From Gracilaria vermiculophylla (taxonomy: Eukaryota > Rhodophyta > Florideophyceae > Gracilariales > Gracilariaceae), in NCBI GenBank assembly GCA_019155205.2, contig JAHNZQ020003147.1, positions 1,732,746 to 1,796,745 of the forward strand: a stretch of DNA of 64,000 bases, given 5' to 3'. Numbering within the stretch: the stretch's first letter is position 1; the number at the start of each line of letters is the position of its first letter. Positions 39,750-51,212 of this stretch are shown here, piece by piece. The position numbers and the translations under genes are program-made. Under the pieces are notes generated by a model. It was given only the letters and a program-made list of their open reading frames with translations, did not search any database and was not told where the DNA came from.

Positions 39750-41156
39750 TATGTGTCATCCAAAGGCCATTATACCTCGATGTCTGCGCCAATGTAAACA
39801 CATCGGTTGTGGTGGAACTGCTGGAACTGTTGTGTGCAGTGGGAATAGGTGCAGTCGTACGGTCTACATCGGGGAGCGGTGTGGGCGACAGAGGAGCAGT
39901 AGAGATCTGCTGACCGTACAGTTGCTGGACAGGCGGTAGCTGGGGCGGTGCATTGAGATCTTCGTCGCCACCCACGGAAAACGTACCTTCGTTTCCCTCG
40001 GCAATGAGAACAGGTGGTGCCTCAAAAGACCGAAAAAGAGTAGCATCGTCATCAGAGGCACCGCTAGCATCGTCGTCCATGGCAATTTCAATTGAACTGT
40101 CTGGTTCGTCAGGCGCCTCCTGGATATCGGTAGCAAGCTCATCTTGGCTAACGGCGGGACGGACATCTTCGAAAGCGGCACAAATTTCTCTTCCACTGGT
40201 ACCAGGAACGGTGACAGTGCCGTTTGTAGAATCGTAGCGTAACACGGGCTTGGGAGAGGACCAATGGCCACGTTGTTGTGACTGTTGCTTAATAAAAACT
40301 TGAACGGAGTCGCCAATCGAAGGAGAGATGTCGGTAGTAGCTTTTAACCTGAGTATGAGAGTCAGCTTGCGTTTGGCGAGTAGGGTCTCGTGAGCTTTGA
40401 GAATATCGGGAGGTATCGGTACTGGGGTAGAGCTGGAGACTACGGGTCTGCTAAATCCTTTGGCAAACTCATAGGCAGACATGACTTCGTTATCCTACAG
40501 GTCGTTTGAGATTCGTAGAGACGGCTGGATGAGCGGAAGAATTACAGTCAGGGCGTCGTTGGAACAGTCGAACTTGAGGCGTTCGAAAATGTCGCGGATT
40601 ACTTTGTGCTTGGATTCCAGCACGTTCCTGTCGTGTCGGCGAGGCTGGATCGAACGAGGTTCGACGTCAATAGTACGAAGGTGATTCTTGAAGATATCAT
40701 TATTGAACGCAGGGTCAAACAGAACAGCGGAAGGGTGCCAGAACGGAGATATCCAAACAGTTTCCAGAGCACAAATAGCGGTGTATCTTGATGTGTCGGG
40801 TACTACGATGCCGGCGGAATAGCGGGAGGTAGCATCCATAACATGGAAAACGCAGTACTGATCCAAGAAGAAGTGATCTACGCAAACCAACTGGTTAAAG
40901 TCTCGAGACAATGAACTGATAGACACTTTCCTAGGTGATTGAGGGCGTGAGGTTGTCGCGCAAGATTCGCAATGTTCTAAGATGCGTACAAGATGCATGT
41001 TAACTCCATCGTTCCAAAGTCCATTGCGCTCAAGCAGAAGCTTGATGTCAGTGTATGTTGCATGACCACACACGTGCTTGTGAACTTTGTCCACGATTTT
41101 CTTTTCTTCGGCCCAAGATCGATCGGGTCCGTTAGTGCTTCTCCACCAACGAAGTA
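39750..41156 (-). pseudogene. Retroelement integrase and post-integrase domain, one in-frame stop
   Basis: Starts with the zinc-binding HHCC part (KHVCGHATY ... LEHCESC), then the integrase core: CVDHFFLDQY (first Asp), LFDPAFNN (second Asp) and LESKHKVI (Glu). A TAG at 40495-40497 interrupts the frame between SNDL and MSAYEFAKGF; the same frame then continues into a GDSVQVFIKQ ... VTVPGTSGREI beta-rich segment like the SH3/chromo-like tail after some integrases. The acidic downstream part fades into unrecognisable sequence, so the lower limit is approximate. Confidence 0.7.
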
Positions 41157-41485
41157 GCAAATGAGCAAATTATCAACTTTGATTAAATTTGATGATTTGC
41201 TCATTCGCCCACTAGTTTGATTTCCCGACCAGAACGAAAAAGCGCCAAAAATTAGAACACTGTGCATATTGCCCAGAGCAAATCGACCAGATTTGCTCGA
41301 GTAGACCTTAGCCCAAGAGCTATTTGAGCAAATATTTTAGGACAGTTGCAGGAATACCATTGGTCTACAGTTCGCGCCAAACCCAAAGATCTCGGCATTC
41401 AGAGTACATACAACTGATAAACCCTGTTGCACCTACTAAGATCTTCATCTTCTCTATGCAAATCATCTTTCCCTTATTATCTACT

Positions 41486-42683
41486 ATGGCGAACATATTT
41501 GAGTCTGAAACGCCAAATGAAGCAACCCCAATCATCCGAACTCCATCAGTGCCAAGACACAAGAAACAGAAAGCTCCCCGCGGCTCTGGCTACACACCTG
41601 CAGAAGATGCGGCAATGGCGAAAGCGTGGATTGTATTTTCTGAAAACCCGATCATAGGTGCAGATCAGAAAGGTAATCAATTTTACAATTCAATTGCAAC
41701 CTTTTATAACGAGAAGATCAAGTCATACAACAGAGAAATGCGCAGTGTTGAGTCAATCAAAACAAGGTGCAAAGCCATACATAAAGAGTGTATGTTGTTT
41801 GCCGGATTTTATGCACGAGTGGAACGTTCAAGGCCCACTGGAGTGCGCCCAGGTGATATTGTTCACATGGCAACTGGCTTGTTCAATGGTATGGATATGG
41901 CGGGCGTTAAAGATGATTGTGGGAAACCATTGCGTTTCCGGCAGGCATGGGAAATCCTACGACGACACGAAAACTTTATGTGCGCGACTAATCTTAAACA
42001 GACCAGCGAGGACAACGACGTCAGTTCATACGTAGAAGGTTTAGCTAATGACGAAGATGCCATACGAGTGGATGGAACCGGAAGATAGACTATCTCGTTC
42101 GGGCGGTGGAAGTAGACCAGTTGGGAGGAAAAGAGCGAAAGAGCAATGGCAGAAAAGCATGGAAGCACCAAAGAAGTTGAAGCTAGTTGCAGAATCGGTT
42201 GCAGCACAGGTAGAGCGTAACGTTCTTCTGAAACGGCATTACGAAATAGCACTCTTCACTAGTGCCCCAGCAGGTTGCGATGACAGCGAATCCTTGGAAT
42301 ATTTTCGCATCATGCGTTCAAGAGCGCTGGCTTCCATACGAAAAGAAGAAAAAGCGAACGGCAGCACATTTGTGGAAGAAAAGGACCGGAACGACCATGA
42401 TGAAACAGACACTGAGGTGGTAGAACGCCAGACTCTCGCAGCGCGCGAAGGCAGCGAGGGCAAAGTCCGCGGGAGCGCCTTGGCCGAGCTTGCGAGGCCT
42501 TGGCGCTACCACGCGGACTTTGCCCGCAGTCGCCTGAGTGTGCGTGCGCGCTCCGCGCGCGCGAGGAAAAAACCTTTGTTCTCGATAATATTGGCGCGCA
42601 TGTGTCGCGTCATAGCATTCACTGGGGAGTGGTATATATCTAAAATGAATAACTGCCAAACATGTTCCAGAGATGATCCATAA
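41486..42683 (+). pseudogene. Myb/SANT-like (NAM-associated type) partner protein of Harbinger element 2, frameshifted
   Basis: From ATG 41486, a trihelix/Myb-like domain (GYTPAEDAAMAKAWIVFSE, then IKTRCKAIHKECMLFAGFYARVER) matches the plant NAM-associated / Harbinger ORF1 proteins. That frame stops at 42088. The expected C-terminal part (RPVGRKRAKEQWQKS, then LEYFRIMRSRALASI) lies in another frame starting near 42048, so one frameshift (or a missed intron) separates them. From about 42430 the frame runs through a GC-rich palindrome unlike the rest of the element and ends at 42683; that last part is probably foreign to the protein. Confidence 0.68.
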
Positions 42684-42865
42684 CGAGTGAACGAGTGCGA
42701 TAGTACTCCGTGTCATTACTGGTTAGTTTTTGGAGACCGCAGATAGTATCAATAGACCCCGCTGGTGGAATTATGTCCTGTCCACCTAAATGAAGAGCCC
42801 ACATCGGTGTTGCATCTTGCCCAACCAGGATTTCCCCCGCTTGCGCTTCGCTCCCAACCTCCTTG

Positions 42866-43798
42866 TCATATTCCAACCCACGCTATTCTACCATCATGAT
42901 GTGCAACACAATGCAGCACTTCATGACTAACATCATCACTCCCTTTTTCAAAATCGACTAGGTCGTACAATGATGTGCCATTTCCCTTGTAAAGCGCCAA
43001 ACGCTCTCTCTGCGTCCTTTCTTCGAGCTTCCTGACAGCTTGCAAGTAGCTTTTCTTTCTGAGTAACTGGTTCAGAGACTGTCTGCTAAAATCATGGCCA
43101 CCTAGGGTAAAGTCCATCGGCAAGCCAGTATGGAACACATCTTTTTTTTCGCCAGCTACCTCATACTCAACAGGAGGAGGGCAAACGTCATTTGCAATCT
43201 GATTGCTTAGCGGGGAGGCATCTAGTACGTTGATGTCATTCGCACACCCTGGTACTCCGAAGAAATGCTGCCATATCCAAAGACGATCGTCGGCTATTGC
43301 CTCTAAAATGACGATAGGCACACCTTCCTGCCCTTGATACTGACCTTGGTACGCCGTTGGACAGTTTCTCCAAGTCCACTTGCAGCAATCTATGCTACCC
43401 AGCATACCAGGAAATCCGTGAGCAGCAGACCGCGCAAGTAGCTTTTTGATATCATCTGTAGTCGGACTGCGCAAGTATTCTTTCCCGAAGCAAGCGTCGA
43501 TAGCACTACAGAACCGCTCCATGCATTCCAATGCAGTAGATTATGCCATGCGCGTATATTCGTGAATAGAATCGGCGGAACAACCATAAGCCAACATGCG
43601 AAGTGCGGCAGTCGTTTTGTGAACGGTAGTGAAGCCTTTGCGTCCGGCGCAGTCTACGTGTTGTGTAAAGTACGGGTCATGCACTGCGATGCATTGATCA
43701 ATGCGATTGAACACCGAAATAGAAACGCGAAAACGACGCGCAAAATGCTCGGAACTATACACTGGATTGTCAGAAAAGCAATTGTTGTGGAGCCTCAT
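42866..43798 (-). pseudogene. PIF/Harbinger (ALP1-like) transposase of element 2, broken
   Basis: One frame with a single TAA at 43541-43543. The N-terminal part (SEHFARRFRVSISVFNRI, then ALRMLAYG) leads to ERFCSAIDACFGKEYLR, GMLGSIDCCKWTWRNCP (first Asp) and GVPGCANDINVLDASP (second Asp), all typical of the ALP1/PIF family. After FHTGLPMDF the usual third acidic region is missing and an unrelated-looking tail follows to 42866, so part of the 3' end is deleted or replaced. Inactive as read. Confidence 0.8.
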
Positions 43799-44140
43799 AG
43801 CAGCTTCTTCCCGATTTCTGTTAATGTTTGGACTTTTTCTCAGTAGAAATCCACCCCAACGTCCCGGTTCTATATCTGTATCTTAATCGCTTTCGAGTAG
43901 CATCATAGTATTGTTGTCCAGCTGATCTGCCATCTCGTAAATCCAGATGTTATCCATTGTCAGCGCCTGTAGCATCTGTATGCTCATACAAAGAACTTGG
44001 TGGCTGGTTGACTGGAGATATAGTAGCTGGAGAATCGGTGGGAAATTTCATCTGTTTAGCAGATGAGCAAATTTTAAAATATAGCCCATCCAATAAAAGT
44101 TCTACAATTGTGCAACTAATTTGCTAATTTGCCAATTTGC

Positions 44141-45686
44141 TACAAACATTGGTGGAGATGCTCTTAGAAGTAACATTAGCAGTAGCGCAGAACAGTCGTT
44201 TCTCATTATGAACGGTCACAGGAAAAGCCTTAAAAGTATAATACCTGTGAGGGATGTACGAATGCATATCTTTGTTGACCAGTTGAATTTCGTCCACGTA
44301 TTCGCGTTTGCCATCCTCAGTAGCAAAAGAAACTTGCAATACGTCACGATCAAAGTGAATTATGTTGCATTTTGTAGTAACATTACGTCCGATAACCCAT
44401 TACGAGGAACCTTTGATTACAAGACGACGGACAAAAACAGAGTTACCCTTGTCGGTTCAAAGTACCATAACAACAGAACCAATAATGCGTCGGGCTTCGC
44501 TTGAGTGAACACCACTACCATACTGCCAGAAGGGTCGATCAGCAACAGAATCCGGGATAGGGTAGAATGCAGTTTGTGTTCCTTCCCACTCGGTACAAAC
44601 TAGTGCGTTGCTAAACCTCAACTCTGTTGCACCTATACCACTATATGGGGCTCCATCATCAAGAAGTGGGCCAAAGTTAATGGGATCTTGTTGCTCGTAA
44701 TGATCAAATGATAAATGAGCCATGTTGAATGTAAGAATGCGTCCAGTAGAGCTCTTTCCTTTAGGGCTGTCGTAGCGAGGTACGCCATTTTTCAGAGAGC
44801 CGTCTTCTCTGTGATCGGACGCCCAATGTCCGAACTTGGAACACCGGTTACATTTGGAACCATACTTAAGGTCGGAGAGCTGCTCAGGCGTGAGCTTGGA
44901 CTTCGGTTTGTTCTTTTCCGTAGCTGTGGACTTCACCGCGTTGGACGAGCTTGCACTGAGAGAGTTGGACTGTGGAACTGGAGACGGTGCTTTCTCGCAC
45001 TGTCGGAGAACGGAAGAGATGGAGCTGTAAGACACTGCTTTCAAATAATCATTTGTCGTAGACGTGTCCTTGAAATCAGATGCACTCGGAGCAGAGTTGG
45101 CAAGAACGGAAATGCGTTGGGTGCTGTCCACGTTGGCGTTCGCCAGCAAGGCAAACGGAAGAACTGCTTCGGACAACTTCACTTCGGATCCATGAGCATG
45201 GAGTTTTGACATTTGGGCCTAGAACCTGGACTCAAAATTCTTGAAGGATTCGTTCTGTCCGCGTTTGAAAGCGAACATACCGACAAAATCATGATAAAAG
45301 TCGGAGATGACAGCAAGCGCATCGCGTTTGTACCCGGCGCTGACTATGGCTGACACACCATTCTTAGATCCAATGACATGTTGTGCGATTGATTTCAACA
45401 AGTCTCGAGCACGGCCGTACAACTGCGACTGAAACATAATTCCATACAAATCTTCAAGAATCTTGTTGCTGTTTTCGGCCTTCAGCTTGCCGTGAAGAGC
45501 AGACCACTGCTTCACGGCAGCTGCATACGGTTCGTGGTTGCCTTTTCCGTCCGTCCAGGGTACATTTCGAATATCCCAGGAGAATCTTGGACGTAAAAGC
45601 ATTTCGGATGATGAGCTTGAAGGGCCCATAACATTGATAGGTGTGCTAACAAAACGGGAGATCAAAGAGCTTTTGTGAGAACTCAA
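44141..45686 (-). pseudogene. Retroelement gag, zinc knuckle and protease, with in-frame stops
   Basis: A single frame from the ATG at 45686. The gag part (FSWDIRNVPWTDGKGNHEPY ... FKNFESRF) is followed by TAG (45219-45221); it continues as MSKLHAHGSEVKLSE, then a knuckle CNRCSKFGHWASDH in which the last position is His instead of the usual Cys. An aspartic-protease motif DDGAPYSGIG follows. TGA (44457-44459) and TAA (44400-44402) then break it before WVIGRNV and the final block, which ends where Harbinger element 2 is inserted. No frameshift is needed across the whole stretch. Confidence 0.72.
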
Positions 45687-46403
45687 AGAGAACAGGAGTA
45701 GATCGTTTTTTATCTGTTGAGCAGGAGCATCGAGAAAGTAGCTTGGCTACTTATAGGCAAGAGCACTACTAAGAATAGAGTACTAGAAGCAGGCACAACT
45801 TACAAAGGTCGGATATGTGTAAAGGAAGAAGTGCGGATACAATATCGATTAAGACAGCGCAGTCGTTCGCAGCGGGATGTCATGGCGCTAGACCTAGTGA
45901 TGGATTACGGTGTGTCGATAGGGCTCATCGATACCAGCCAAATAGAACAAGCTTCATAATCACGTCATACTTCTGCTTGTTCAAAGGGGCAGTTGCTGTA
46001 GCGCGTCTGAGATATTCTTGGTGGAACAAACTGTAATGTATTTTTCGATATTCGAAACTTCGCAGTTTCTTGATAATGACGATCTTCCACTATCATATTT
46101 TTCAATATAGCACAACACTGAACAATATTGTTTATGTCATCCATAAAATATAGTATTGAAGGGTGAGCGATAGTTTAGAACCGTGCATCAAGAACAACAT
46201 AGACGCGCTCGATCGCCTTCCTTGCACAAGAGTCCGTAACAGTGTATAACCTGTCAGTAGCAACCGCCGGATGAGGATGAGATTTCTCGAAAACTCGAAG
46301 CTTTGGGTAGATTCCATTGTAGTGCAAACTACGAACGTGGCACAGACACGAGCCGCGTCGCGGAAGCACCACCAAGGTGTTCAAGCTTGCTCTCAATGAG
46401 AGG
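45687..46403. other. No supported gene, possibly retroelement leader
   Basis: Lies upstream (in element sense) of gag, where an LTR and primer-binding site would be expected. I could not recognise either. AT-rich between 46020 and 46160. Confidence 0.35.
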
Positions 46404-46456
46404 TGGCACAGCGAGAGAGCCCTCTTATAGGGTCGACACGAGCCGGGTGTAAATCC
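46404..46456 (+). repeat. tRNA-like element, copy 1 (A-box and B-box)
   Basis: An A-box-like TGGCACAGCGAGAGAGC (46404-46420) and a B-box-like GGTGTAAATCC (46446-46456), 53 bp from A start to B end. Anticodon arm does not fold cleanly, so this looks like a tRNA-derived repeat (SINE-like), not a tRNA gene. Confidence 0.4.
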
Positions 46457-46553
46457 GGGCGACCCCGTACTGGGCGTGCAGTCAGAGGGTAAGAACCGGC
46501 CAAGCAAGCCGACTCCGTCGGAGAATCCACGAGAGGTGGTAGCACAGTACCCA

Positions 46554-46653
46554 NNNNNNNNNNNNNNNNNNNNNNNNNNNNNNNNNNNNNNNNNNNNNNN
46601 NNNNNNNNNNNNNNNNNNNNNNNNNNNNNNNNNNNNNNNNNNNNNNNNNNNNN
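46554..46653. other. Assembly gap, 100 N
   Basis: Default-size gap within repetitive sequence. A further A-box-like start (GGTGGTAGCACAG, about 46535) lies just before it, so another tRNA-like copy may be hidden in the gap. Confidence 0.99.
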
Positions 46654-46901
46654 GGCAGTGCCGCCACTTATATACGGCACTTCAACATATTAAAATAAAT
46701 ATCTAGAAATATCTAGCCACCCGGCAAGGCCGGCTACTGTAGTACAGATGTGCAACCGTGGCAGGCTTGTCACGGCGCACACGTCATCGGGCCAATATCG
46801 GCACACGTGGCCTCAATTACTACCCTTCCTAGAGGCACCCCCAAATGGGGCTAGTGAAGCTAATACTATTCATAACCATGGTTGTGGCAGCCGGGAGCGG
46901 A

Positions 46902-47195
46902 TCAAATCCTTATGAAGACCGATTGCGGCATACCCTCGACGGGCCATTGCACTACATCCATCTGCGATGTTTTAAAACATGTCAATACCTGTATTTGCAA
47001 CAACGTAAGGTGATCAAACTGGTGGCCACTTCTCAGTTCTAATATCTTTAAAAGGGAACTTTGGTTTGCAGCTGTACGGTAATTCGTAGCACCTGGTATA
47101 CCAAACTTGATGTGCCAGATCCACAATTCGTCATCCGTTACTCTCTCCATTCGAATGCAGGGTCCCCCTTCCTTCCCGGTACACTGACCTTGTTA
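46902..47195 (-). pseudogene. PIF/Harbinger transposase scrap (element 3)
   Basis: The minus strand reads QGQCTGKEGGPCIRMERV then DDELWIWHIKFGIPGATNY, which corresponds to the segment between the first and second catalytic Asp of ALP1-like transposases (compare DDRLWIWQHFFGVPGCAND in element 2). The expected Asp after N is changed and nothing recognisable follows. A short relic only. Confidence 0.6.
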
Positions 47196-47257
47196 AGTGC
47201 AATGTCTCGAAGGGTAAAGTACCCCGAAGGATGCTCGAAACCTTTCTCTCGTGAGGT

Positions 47258-47310
47258 GGTTCAGAGGCAGAGCCTTCCTCGGGCGAGGAACACGAGTCGG
47301 GCGTAACTCC
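47258..47310 (+). repeat. tRNA-like element, copy 2 (A-box and B-box)
   Basis: A-box TGGTTCAGAGGCAGAGC (47258-47274) is close to the tRNA consensus, and a B-box-like GCGTAACTCC ends at 47310. The A-to-B distance is the same 53 bp as in copy 1, and the sequence between (ACGAGTCGGG versus ACGAGCCGGG) is related. A near-complete anticodon arm with CGG in the loop can be drawn. A tRNA-derived repeat is more likely than a working gene. Confidence 0.42.
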
Positions 47311-50300
47311 GGGACCAAGCTATCGCAACGGGTGCAGGAGGAAGACAAATGGAGAAACCGGGGATCCGACAAGTCCTGTGATTGAGGCAGCTTCCGTAAG
47401 TTTGGTGAGATGTCCCTGTAATATATCTCGCTATCTCGGCACGGCCGTAAAATATATTGGGCCGCGCAGGTATCGGACAATCCGTGTTGAGCGGGTGGCG
47501 GACATTGTCCGAAAAGGGATAAACTGGAGGTCTGGTGGGGCTAACCTCGTACGAGGGCGAACTTGAAAGAAAGAAAGAATAGTCCAGACAACGGTTCTCA
47601 GCGTCACGGGCGGTTTAGTTCCGTAATCCACGGCGTTCTTCTCCAATGTGGAGAGATTACCCGCGTAGGCGGCAAGTTCAGACCGAATATCCCGCTTGGT
47701 GCGGTTTACTGGGCTCAACGGCCGGAGTGACGTCGCGCTAAGTAATGTGGCTCTAAGGCCGAAATAGCTAAAATAACTAAATAAATAGATATTGCAAAAG
47801 CTAGAATAACCGTGCAAAGCAGGTTTCATTCGGCACCCATACTGTAGCCAGCGGGATTCGCGCGGTTGCTACGCGCGTGCCAGGACGCCATCCAGCGCGC
47901 GTGCCATGTCGCGCGATACGCCCCGAGTCAGCTACTCTCGAGTCCACTGTGCAAACGGACGTAAATCGTGCCCGCAACATTAAAGGTTTTTATATATACA
48001 GCCTGACCGAAATCCAGTGCATCGGCGAAAGTGCCATGAAAAACCTCCCTGAAGAGCGTTGCACTACACCTTGCAATCCAAGGGGTAAGATTGTCCAATC
48101 TCATGAACTACAATAAACGCAACCTATACATCCAGGAAAACCGAGTTTCGCGTATTGTCTTTCAGTGTTCAGAGACGTCTATGTGTTCGGACGTTTTATA
48201 TCGGTACTAAAATGTCTATGAACAGCAATACGAAAAGGCTTCAAAGTCTTTAAAGTCATGGTCTGAGATAGTCGAAAATAATCAACAAAACACTTAAAAC
48301 TTGCTATGTAACTCATTGACCCTAACGTGGCACAAATCTTGTGATTTTTTTGATGCACCCGATACCTTACGACAGCCAATCTTTTGTACAAAAAAAGAAT
48401 CGTTTTGCGTTAAGGTTGTTCTTTTAGATTTAAAGATCAACCAAGTTTTAATGAATGGTTTTTCAAAATTATGTGGTAGAAACCATGCAGGAAGCAAGGC
48501 GTACGCTTCGGAAGTAGTCCGTGTCCAGTTGCTTGGAACAAAATTTTCAACTAATGCCACGATTTGGAATTTTTCCTGGTGGAGATCCTTCTAGGGTCAT
48601 AGTAAGTACTTTTCCTGCGGCAATGTTAGCCGCAAAGAGCAGTATTATATGTACAATTTTATCATCGGAAGATTCAGATGAAGTTGACATTACAGCAAAG
48701 TTTTGCTCTCCACTACAAAGGGTGTGAAGGAAGGGGTTTGAGTGAGGGAACACCAGAGTGTCAATGAGGTTGATCTTTGCAAAGCAATGCGTTATAATTT
48801 GACAGCTTAGAGAGGCAGTCCTAATACGACACGTTCTACCTTTTTTTACAATTTCGTGCGAACGAGTGGGACGGCCTTCATATCTAGCAAACGGTGCTGT
48901 GGGAAAGAGTTTCGAGAGTTATTGCTTTACTACAAGAAAAAAATGAGCAGAATATAGAAAGAGTGGAAAGAACCCATCCTATCACAATTTTGATTCAAAC
49001 GGCTTTTAGGAAAAGATAAAATTGGTATTTTGATTAAAAAATCAAGACCATATCATAAGTAGGACTTTTTTTTACGCATTTAGGAGATATAGATCTTTTG
49101 TTCTTTTTGTAAATCACGCCAAAAACAATTCTAAAACGAATGGATGATACAAAGCATCTGTTTATGAAAATGTAAAACTTTTTATTAATCTTCGTAGTAT
49201 GCACTATTTATTAAAGATGCCACATACTTTGGTAAATATAAAACATAAGCAATAGCATGGCTTTTCTAATCAGAGGAAAGAACGAGGGAAGCTTTTGGAA
49301 AAATAAGTGCACAACACCCAACCACGATATTATTTATGCTTACTTATATGTTTGTTTGCTGCGCTGTGCATTAAAAAAACCACCAAAAAAGAAATTAGTT
49401 CTATACTGTGCTGGGTTTCGAGGAAAATAAGGAAACACATCCTGAAAGCATCCTGGTTTTTGAAAAAGGTTCGGTATATTTCGTCGAGCGTTTTTTAGGT
49501 GGATAATTTGGGGTTGTTCTGCCATAGAAAATTTTGCGCTAGCTGGCTGCATCATACGTTTCGTGGTATAGCCTGCCGTTTGCGTGAAACAACTCGAGCC
49601 GGAGCTTGCATTCCGCAATAAACATTCCCTGGCAAAACTCTTCAAGAACGAGAAGGATACCGAAAGGAAGAACGCATTGTCCCCATCATCGGAGTCCTCA
49701 CGAGACAGATGTCTGCGCAATTTTTTAGGGTCGCTTCCTTTACGCTGCGCCCTTTTACCCTCGAGCCTATCGTTAAAAAGATGTTTTCTTTTCATGATTG
49801 CTCTGGAGATCAAAGTATCCCACCTTTTTGCATCGCATGTTTAGCGGTTTTACGTAAGAAGATATATAGAATAGGCATTGTTGCGCATTTTTGTTCTTTT
49901 CTGCGATGTTCTATGCATATAAAACGCACTGTGAACTCACTCATTTGTCCTCTACGAACTCAAAAAGCTCGAAAACACCAGACACCAGAACTGTTTGAGA
50001 CGGATATTACAGCTGCTTACGAAAATTTACTGCAGGGAAATATCGCGTTTCATCAGAAAGGGAATAGTTGGTAGTGTATTTGATTTATAGTGAAAAGAGA
50101 TAATTGAAACATTTTGAAAAGGCATATAGTGTTTCGGTTTTAGCGGAGCGCCAAAAGTTTGGCGGGGCTGGGATTTGCGCGAACGATGCAATGGGAGCCT
50201 CGAATTCTGCTTGTGCATAGCGGCGGGAGTTGGAGATTTCTTGTCGGACGCGGTCAGGTGTTTGTCCCATGTTAAAACCAATGATCACCATTTGAGCAAC

Positions 50301-51212
50301 CTTCGATACAATGTATCGCACTCGTCTGAAAGTGATGATAATATCGGGTTTTTTCGATGATATTCAGTACCGCTATTCACGCTCCCCTCGCTTGCTGTAC
50401 ACTTTCCACGCCTTGGCCCGCTGTTATCGCTCAATGCCTTTACTTCCCGTCCTCGCACAGAATGTAAAATGCAGTTTGAGGATGCATTGCATTCGGATAA
50501 CGAATGAGTGAGTATTCTCTCTAAAGTTGAAATTCGGCTCATTGTCCAAGCATGTCCAGCAGTGCACTACGCTTGTTACAAAGATTACCTCTCCTACGGG
50601 TCGGGACCAATTCAAGCTGTCTTGTGCCCCGTTATCTTCACTCCGATTTCGGTATGACCTATACGTATTCTTCGGTGTATGAATAATTCGAAAAAGAGTA
50701 ACTGTTTTTGCACATCATTCCAAGAGTTTTCTTTATCTTACTTTGAGTTGATGACAGATAAATTCTTGCATAGGTTCTACCGTACACAAAAATTCTTCGA
50801 CATGAGCACAAGAAGGTACAAAACATATTCCATGACATGACGATATCGCAAACCTACAATTGGGGCCATCTCTATGATACCCAAAGTCTCCCAAAAAAAA
50901 ACCCACATTATCCTTAACTGTAATACAGATGCACGAAGGGCATGATACGGCCAACGATCCCCTTCAAACAGTGTAAGTAAAGCAAATGTCCACCTTATCA
51001 ATTATTGAGGTGGATGAACTTGCAGTACATTCTCAACGAAGTACTTTTTCTTGTCCCGTATAAGACCGTTACCCAGATACGGCTGCCTTTCTTCAACTGA
51101 TTCGTGTTTTCTGGTTCCTAGCATTAGTTTTCCAGACTATATTTTGCGGCAAAAGGAGGCAAAAGATCTATTCTTTTCTTTCCTCGTGGGTTAAATACCA
51201 AACTCATGTATA
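47311..51212. other. Gene-poor stretch, AT-rich from 48.1 kb
   Basis: About 3.9 kb. 47.3-47.95 kb looks like non-coding repeat or LTR-like sequence. 48.1-51.2 kb is clearly AT-rich with many A/T runs. Minus frames at 48294-48753 (split by a frameshift) and 49340-49813 are the most protein-like, but I recognise no family. The last few hundred bases are presumably the nitrate reductase promoter. Confidence 0.45.

Larger units (their letters stand above)
41157..44140. mobile_element. PIF/Harbinger-like element 2, 2984 bp with degenerate terminal inverted repeats
   Basis: Ends read GCAAATgaGCAAATTAtCAA (left) and, reverse-complemented, GCAAATtgGCAAATTAgCAA (right), each flanked by TA. It splits the retroelement: the integrase frame resumes directly left of 41157 and the protease frame runs up to 44141. 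It carries a plus-strand Myb/SANT-like partner gene and a minus-strand DDE transposase, both broken. Near the left end the octamer GAGCAAAT/ATTTGCTC occurs five times, and once near the right end, as expected of transposase-binding subterminal repeats. TA flanks are unusual for Harbinger, which normally duplicates 3 bp, so the exact ends may shift by a base. Confidence 0.72.
39750..45686 (-). mobile_element. LTR-retroelement remnant, interrupted by Harbinger element 2
   Basis: Minus strand, in order: gag, zinc knuckle, aspartic protease (45686-44141), then, after the inserted transposon, integrase and post-integrase region (41156 to about 39750). No reverse transcriptase or RNase H was found on either side, and LTRs were not recognised. 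Gene order fits a copia-like layout with RT lost, or a gypsy-like layout with RT deleted; I cannot decide. Confidence 0.65.

Noticed and set aside
47244..47315. A functional tRNA-Pro(CGG) gene
   Set aside because: Promoter boxes and a possible CGG loop are present, but the acceptor and T arms do not pair properly and a diverged second copy exists; a tRNA-derived repeat is more likely.
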